Notes under the pieces: model-generated
Told to the model about the DNA's origin: nothing
Seen by the model: the letters and a program-made list of their open reading frames with translations, nothing else
Database searches by the model: none
Position numbers and translations under genes: made by a program
From: Lunularia cruciata
Lineage: Eukaryota > Streptophyta > Marchantiopsida > Lunulariales > Lunulariaceae
Assembly: GCA_948567375.1 (NCBI GenBank)
Contig: OX419757.1
Location: 48,856,001-48,920,000, forward strand
Direction: 5' to 3'
Length of the DNA: 64,000 nt
In this document: in pieces, positions 58,150-64,000 of the stretch
How the letters are laid out: each line of letters starts with the position of its first letter
How positions within the stretch are numbered: position 1 is the stretch's first letter

Positions 58150-58948
58150 GGATTCGACCCCCGTGTGTTGGGAATTACATGAGATTGTCTGTCATTTAAA
58201 TTTCAAGTTCTAAGGTGCGACTTTAGAGGCTTGTCTTTTATATTTTTGCTCTGTCTATTCTTGCTCTACATGCCCGGGCACTGTGAGGAAATAACTACTT
58301 TCGTGTTAATCGAGGGCTTGCCCCGTTGAAGTTAAACACCTCCTACTCATTCTGAGTGCTTAGGTTTCGGACTTGTCGTAGGTGGTCCTGTCGGATCCCA
58401 GCAAATGATGGCATTTTGAATTAGTCTTTCTGACTTTGATGAAACTATCGCAATTTAACTCTGATGCCTGAGGTCCGCTTCAGAAGTCCGTTCAGTTATC
58501 CTATTCAGCAGTATGTCAATAGCGGAGGGTTATTATTAATAATTTTCTGGAACTTGCTTGCAGGTTTTTCATGTCACCCAGTGACAAACTGCTTCACCAG
58601 TTACTTGTCTTCTTGCCAGCTTAATGCTGTGAAATTTCTGGGCACTAAACAAGGCTGTTCTGATTTATCACGGAACGTTTTATTTCATGCCCAGCCAGTT
58701 CACAGATGTCTACGCATCTTTGTTTTCCACATCTTGAAAACTTTAATCCACGAGCCTAGACCGGTGATGTAAACACTCAGACTCTAAACATAGACTGTCA
58801 ATGATGATTCTGAAAATCACCATCTTTCGGCTGAGGTCTGTGGCTCGTTCTACAATTATGTACCGGAGCTGAAGCTAACATTGAGTCAAGTACCTTATCT
58901 GCCTAGTTCGCCGATGCCCTTATTCGCTTAACTCTAGAATACATGATT
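58150..58948. other. GC-richer stretch, no gene seen
   Basis: The frame at 58464-58772 has no motif. A repeat block at about 58300-58400 (GAGGGCTTGCCCCGTTGAAG, then CTCATTCTGAGTGCT) recurs at about 60065-60125. Confidence 0.35.
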
Positions 58949-59228
58949 GCAAGTGATGAGAAAATAGATAGGGACAACAGATTTCTTCGGGGAATTGATG
59001 ACATTATCTATGGGAATCTCTCTGATGCATTCAAGCCGTCTGTATACACAGCATGTAGTCAAATCCCCGGCAAAGGACAGGAGGGGGAAGGGTTTATATC
59101 GCAGGATAAGTTTACACTTAGTATCTCTTTTGAAGTGCCTCGAAACTGCAATTGATGAGGAAATAGATAGGGACAACAGATCTCTTCGGAGAATTGATGA
59201 CATTATCTATGGGAATCTCTCTGATGCA
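58949..59228 (+). repeat. Direct repeat of about 80 bp, 199 bp apart, frame-preserving
   Basis: Copies at 58949-59029 and 59148-59228. Both translate as DE(K/E)IDRDNR(F/S)LR(G/R)IDDIIYGNLSDA, with several base changes but no frame loss. The copies lie in different overall frames of the plus strand, so a single protein with both is not possible without splicing. Confidence 0.6.
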
Positions 59229-59399
59229 CCGTAAACATGGCATATACACCTTCAGCTCGTATGTGATACCCTAAGCTACCACTAGGAAGGGAGTACCAAG
59301 CAGTCGGGTGAAGTGATGATAACAAGCGTATGAGATACATCAGTGAGTATACCAACAAAACACCAAGATCTACGCTGATCATTCGATTGCATCGCCCAG

Positions 59400-60220
59400 A
59401 GCCTTATTTCTTCCCCATCCGGAGCTTGTCACCTCTATTCATCGTCACAAATTGCCTGACGAGAAAACTTTAACAGTAATCCGAGGGACCCGTCACTTAT
59501 TCCTAGTGCTACCCGGGTTGCCTCTAGAAATTACACCTCGCAAGACTGAGCATCCTCGGTACTGCCGCCTCAGGCCTAAGGGAAGGATAAAGATGTTTAG
59601 AGTGGAAGCCCCAAATAACATCATAGCTTGTTGATGATGATCCTAATCTCCCGTCTGTCTACTGGTCGGAATTCATCTTAGGTCCGCATAACGGCCGAAG
59701 AAAATGTCCAGATTTGATATATGCAGGCCCGCCCCGCCGCGTGATCCGATAAGGTGAAACTAATGTGCCAAACCACAGACCGTCTCTTTACTAAGGTCTC
59801 TACGCAAGAAACTTGCATTCTTTGTCCAAAAATCGGAAATCGTAGTTTGCAAATTGGGTAAATTTTACAATTGCGTACGAAAATGAACTTTTTCATCTTC
59901 TAGCACCGTCTCGAAGTTTTGACGACGCATTGATAATATTATCCCTGAACTCTTCTACACACAGCTAACTTAATCGTCTGCGCCCCAGGATTTTGTTATC
60001 CCATCCGAAGCTTGTCATCGATATCCATCGTCGCTGATTGCCTGATGAGATTTTTGACAGTCCTTTTCGAGGGACTTCCCCGCTGAAGGTAAAGGCTCCT
60101 CACTCATTCTGCGTGCTATTCGGGTTTCCTCTAGAAACCACCCCTCGCAACGCTAACTACCCTCCCCGCCTCGGGCCTAAGTTAGGGATAACGAGAGGTT
60201 GAGTGAAAGCCCAAAATAAA
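59400..60220. repeat. Two diverged copies of a dispersed repeat
   Basis: 59410-59625 and 59998-60215 share CCCATCCG-AGCTTGTCA, ATCGTCNC, GATTGCCTGA-GAGA, GGGTTNCCTCTAGAAA, CCTCGCAA and CAGGCCTAAG-like blocks in the same order. A third partial copy is at about 58300-58400. No coding capacity was recognised. Confidence 0.55.
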
Positions 60221-61200
60221 TCAAAACTGCCGATCCTTCGAGCAGAAAAAATATAAATGCAAATCTGATATATATCTTACAATATATTGCTTACAAATTT
60301 CACTCGCACCTGCATTACCTAACTATGACAAAATTTCCATAAACAACCACACTACTATGCGCATGTCAGATTCAAGCATACGAGCTGGCGCATCAGTCCT
60401 GCCCCCTCTATCCTCTGAGCTCTACTGGTAACCATCGCATGTGACTAGTTGCATCCAGACTGCTTCACCACGTATCCCCTAATCTTGAATGCACCTTCAC
60501 TTGCTCGAAAGACAAGAAAGCAAAGAAGCCCACCAATTGACAGCTAAGTTCCCAACTACTAAAAGGAATCTCGAAGAGACTTCATGGCAAGGTATTGCTA
60601 CATCCACCTATACTCCACTCATAAACTAAATGAGCGACAAGGTCCTCTCAGAGTGACGAGGTAATAACAAGAGAGTGTCTCACCAGTCCATACATATCCA
60701 TCCGATAATGAGAAAAAGAACTTTGCGAAGACTGATACAATTTACACTTGTACGATTAAAGAAAGTGGTGAAAAATATTTCGTACTCAGTGGACATCATG
60801 CTATCTGTTCACAAGAGAATCTCCCTCCGTAAGGATCTCTTCGTAAGGATCATCAAAACTGTGGTTTCACCAACACTCTTACTCAAACGACTCCGCCAAC
60901 GGACTTCATTGATTGGAAGTAAATTGTTACGATAACATGTAAATGGGCGTCTTAGCGTTCCCACCCAGAAAAAGCAAGGATTCTTTGGCCCTGTGTTTCC
61001 ATAACTTACTCAGACCTGATTGAAAACTTCTGTACAAAACGTGGTCAATCAAGGGAAGCTCCTGATTCTTTCCTTCCCTCCTTCATATCGGCAAATTCCA
61101 CAACTTCACAAACAGTCGACCCCCTGTCTCACTCTACTAAAATCTACATCTTACTTTTAAGTACTAATCAATGCATAGCTATCGGCATCGCTTTGCAGCA
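60221..61200. other. Intergenic stretch downstream of the minus-strand gene
   Basis: Nothing was identified. The last few hundred bases before 61201 would hold the gene's 3' untranslated region. Confidence 0.4.
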
Positions 61201-63190
61201 CTAGGCTGCCTGTACAGATAAGCGTTTTAAAATGACGACACACAAAACCACAAGCGCTATCATAGTACAGGACTTGACAGTCCTATCAACGAAGTCACCA
61301 TCCCCTTCGGCAAAGACTTTCTTGTCGGCTGCTTTGAACAAGCTGCTGAAGAGGCCGTTAAGTACATCCATGAACTGTGATATCTGATTCTGCCAGAACG
61401 TTTGACAACGTTCAAAGAAATTCGGCGAGTCCCGCGATTTTGCTCTTATATCGTCCTCGGTAAGAATGGCTCTTTTGTCGATGAGTAGACCTGAAATGTA
61501 GGATAAATTTCGTAAGCGGAACTGGATGTGAAATTGCACTCGGGAGTTACCCTTCTTGGTCAATGGCTAATGCACAGAGATATGGATACCGGTGCTTCTG
61601 CAACATCTTGGATTCTACACCCTAAGTCATAGTTCATGTAATCAGTGGGTTTTTGAAAACGCATAAAGATTTTACCGTTCTCTCCTTGCAACTTGCGCTT
61701 AAATTCCTGGATCTTCTCGTTTGCCAATACCGCATCCCAAACATTCGGATCGCTTGCAAGTGAGACCACCATCCCCTGTAGAGAAGCAAGAGGGTGTTAT
61801 CAGCAGTGACTGTTAGATACAAGTGGCTAATACTGAGGTTCGACAGAGAAAGTGAGGGACATGTTACAATCACAAGAAATTGCATCATACCTGTACTTCA
61901 GGGTTATGTTGAAATTGGTGAAAGGCTTCCTGCACGACACTCCTTGCCCCAGCTTGCAGTGCATTGCTGCTGGTGCGGATTGGAGGTGGTTCCATCCAAT
62001 CTAGAGCAAGCTGTGATGCAAGGAAAGGTCTCGACACTACCTCAATGTCCTTCTCTTGCGTCACTGTAGATCCTCCCGATTGCTGGGAGTTTTCAGTTTG
62101 TTGCGCTGATGTCGGCAAAAGAGCTCCCCAAGATGGTGGGGCCTGGACATTATCGTAAGACGGAGCAGCTAGGCCTCTGGGAACAGGCCACAGCAAGTAA
62201 TACAAACTCAGTACCTTATCCACGCCGGTGAATAATATCCGTCCGCTGTGCATGGATGCCTTATACATTAAACGTGGTGGTATAAAGCAGTTCAAGCTGG
62301 ACCTAGGTAATATACTCTTGAATGCTTCGAAATGCAGACCTTACGCCATATCGCACTACAGAGATACGTAGAGCAGACCATCGGTATTTTCCACACTGAT
62401 AGTATCACCAATTAGATCTACACTAAGTCGACGAAGTTCGTCTTAAGAGGCTACCTAAAGCCACAAACAAAGTTGTTGGAGGGTATAGCACTCCCATTCC
62501 GAAATTTACTGCAGCATCAGTGTCCAGCTTATAACAATTTTAAGCTTGACGCTGACAGTGGATTAATTTGCGAGACTAAGCTTGAGTTCTCGAGAACCTA
62601 CTGTACGAATGTGAAAGAAAGTTGAGTAAACTTGGATATCGACAAAGCCAAAATAGGGAAAGAACAATAGAGTACGTCAAGGACATAACTCACGACTTAA
62701 TAGAGGCTTTGAAGACATAAAGGAGCAGAAGCATCCAATAGTGTAAGCAAGGACATGATTCACGACGTAATTGAGCCCTTGAAGACATAAAGGAGCAGAA
62801 GTATCCAAGATCGCCAGAACGGGCTAACCACGATACATATTATACGTACAATCGAAGAGCGCTCTGCAGGTCTGACGATGCCTCTTCAACCTCTTCCTTA
62901 GTAGGAAGTGGACCAAAGACGAGATGATCGATCTTCTCCTCTTCTTCAGCAAACTCCCATTCATCAGAATCCCACATTGATCTCACTCCCTGGCTGACAC
63001 TCCCCTTTGGAGTAGTCTCGGGCGTGCAAGCGCAGGACTGCATCTTAGCAGATGACGCTTTGGCGGCTTGTGCCGATGCATTGATCTTGCAGAAGCTGCA
63101 CGAGTTGGTAGACGGGGACGCCGTCCTCACTGCCGGGGACACCGAGCTTGCCAATCTCGCTACTCCCCTCCACACCGCACCTCCTCCCAT
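61201..63190 (-). CDS. Spliced conserved plant protein, UCP012943-like, 378 residues
   Basis: Exons on the minus strand: 63190-62850, 62296-61891, 61775-61676, 61490-61201. Every intron is GT-AG (553, 115 and 185 bp), the phases fit, and the sum is 1137 bp, giving 378 codons and a stop. The protein has an Ala/Ser-rich N-terminus, an acidic segment MWDSDEWEFAEEEEKIDHL then FGPLPTKEEVEEASSDLQ (about residues 71-110), a central segment, a core AFHQFQHNPEVQ joined across intron 2 to GMVVSLASDPNVWDAVLANE, and one C-terminal membrane segment CTMIALVVLCVVILKRL. This layout matches my memory of the Arabidopsis family annotated as UCP012943 (such as At4g25170), whose function is not established. The tail anchor suggests a membrane-attached protein. 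A homology search would settle the family. Confidence 0.8.
62678..62817. repeat. 70-bp tandem duplication in intron 1
   Basis: Units begin CAAGGACAT at 62678 and 62748 and share TTGAAGACATAAAGGAGCAG. Several base differences show it is not very recent. It lies wholly inside intron 1 of the minus-strand gene. Confidence 0.85.
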
Positions 63191-64000
63191 TTTCTCCCGT
63201 CTTCCCCAGTGGACAACACTCTTATCCTCAAACCCCCCAACTCTCTACCTCCACGTTACAATCAACCGCACCTTCCTTCTCGTCGCACGGAAGCTCTCGC
63301 TTCAACCAAACTCAAGACCGACTAACTCCCCAAGAAACCGTGCGAGAGAGTGAACCAGAAAACTACTGGCAATCAATAGGATAATCAATCAAACAATCAA
63401 TCCCTTGAGATGAACTCTTACTACAAACCTATCTCGACAAACAAACGGCGTGAAACCGGAAAGGAAGGAGCATGTACTGGCGTGCTCGTGATCGATTGAT
63501 TGGCGTTGTCGCTACAATTGGACTCACACGATTCTAATCAGACATGCAAATTGGTTAACAACCACGAGGAAGGAGAGTTCGAGAGAAGAGGTTCAATTCA
63601 ATGTTTCCAGATCAATGGATCGAGAGATTTCATGTGCCGAAATTCCTTGCGCCTGCGATCGCCCGTTCTGTCCCCCCTTCTCCCCCAGCACTTGTCCTCT
63701 CCTCTCCCTCCTGTCTTTGCTTCCTCTACATGACAACACCGGGAACGGGAAAGGAGTATGCTATCGCTTCAAGGCCAGAAAAAGGTAAGAACCAGCAGCA
63801 ACGTTTGTCACGAAATTGAATTCGGACGCTGGAACTGTCCGGTGACCGGTCACAGTAAGTTGTTTACCCGCTCATTACAGTGTGGTGTTCTTCTCTATAC
63901 GGAACTGAGCGTGTCCGGGCTGATCAACTCCAGAACGACCCCTACTGTACCACTTCCGGTAACTTGAGGAGCTCGTAAATGTTCAGTTTCAGGACTCGGC
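63191..64000 (-). promoter_or_regulatory. Probable 5' leader and promoter of the minus-strand gene
   Basis: CpG-rich, with pyrimidine-rich tracts on the plus strand (CCCCTTCTCCCCC at about 63676). Several overlapping short open frames occur on the plus strand with no motif. No clear TATA box is seen. The placement is inferred from the gene start only. Confidence 0.3.

Noticed and set aside
58140-58170. T-arm-like GGGTCGAATCCC on the minus strand, possible tRNA
   Set aside because: No D arm or anticodon arm at the right distance; the B box lacks a base.
63024-63384. Overlapping plus-strand frames of 78-109 codons
   Set aside because: They lie opposite exon 1 and the leader of the minus-strand gene and have low-complexity Pro/Ser composition.

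Overview
This is nuclear DNA of a land plant. The evidence is chromodomain-bearing Ty3/gypsy retrotransposons (chromoviruses) primed by initiator-Met tRNA, short GT-AG introns, and one spliced gene that resembles a plant-specific family. The type of non-LTR element suggests a non-flowering plant (bryophyte, lycophyte or fern), but that is a weak inference. Everything was read by eye; no alignments or searches were run.

From 1 to about 57.5 kb the window is AT-rich repeat DNA built of insertions inside insertions. The oldest layer I can see is a non-LTR retrotransposon with a CCHH zinc finger, a reverse transcriptase and a C-terminal restriction-like endonuclease. It is present as 3' fragments (505-844, 1371-1463, 1517-1648), a deleted copy (2525-3499, +) and a nearly complete but broken copy on the minus strand (4461-7435 continued at 21012-22195). 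The second copy was split by Ty3/gypsy element D (7436-21011, -). D was then hit by element C (10712-15999, +, TSD CCCCA), by a solo LTR of the A/G/H type (16494-16907, TSD CTCAC) and by a solo LTR of the B type (18868-19605, TSD GCATG/ACATG).

Element A (+) begins inside an assembly gap (22944-23143) and ends at 35054. Its reverse transcriptase is split by element B (25343-32046, -), the youngest and most complete element: a perfect 5-bp TSD, LTRs with two differences in 789 bp, and full gag and pol broken only by three stop codons. Further right are a truncated element E (37560-40862, -) carrying a solo LTR, and a composite G (42863-55484, -) with three LTRs. Element H (46701-53345, +) sits inside G, and H carries two solo LTRs of its own.

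Two LTR families occur. The B/C/D type (about 500-790 bp) starts and ends TGTAATAC...TTACA on the window's plus strand. The A/E/G/H type (about 400-470 bp) has a TATAAATA box and repeated GAAgcTTC blocks like heat-shock elements. In the A/E/G/H family a 20-residue unit between protease and reverse transcriptase occurs in 1, 1, 2 or 3 copies.

From about 57.5 kb to the end the sequence is richer in GC and CpG and looks genic. A four-exon gene on the minus strand (61201-63190) gives a 378-residue open frame with a conserved-looking core and a C-terminal membrane segment. An unassigned candidate exon lies at 57891-58113, with small dispersed and tandem repeats between the two. No rRNA, functional tRNA or CRISPR was seen.
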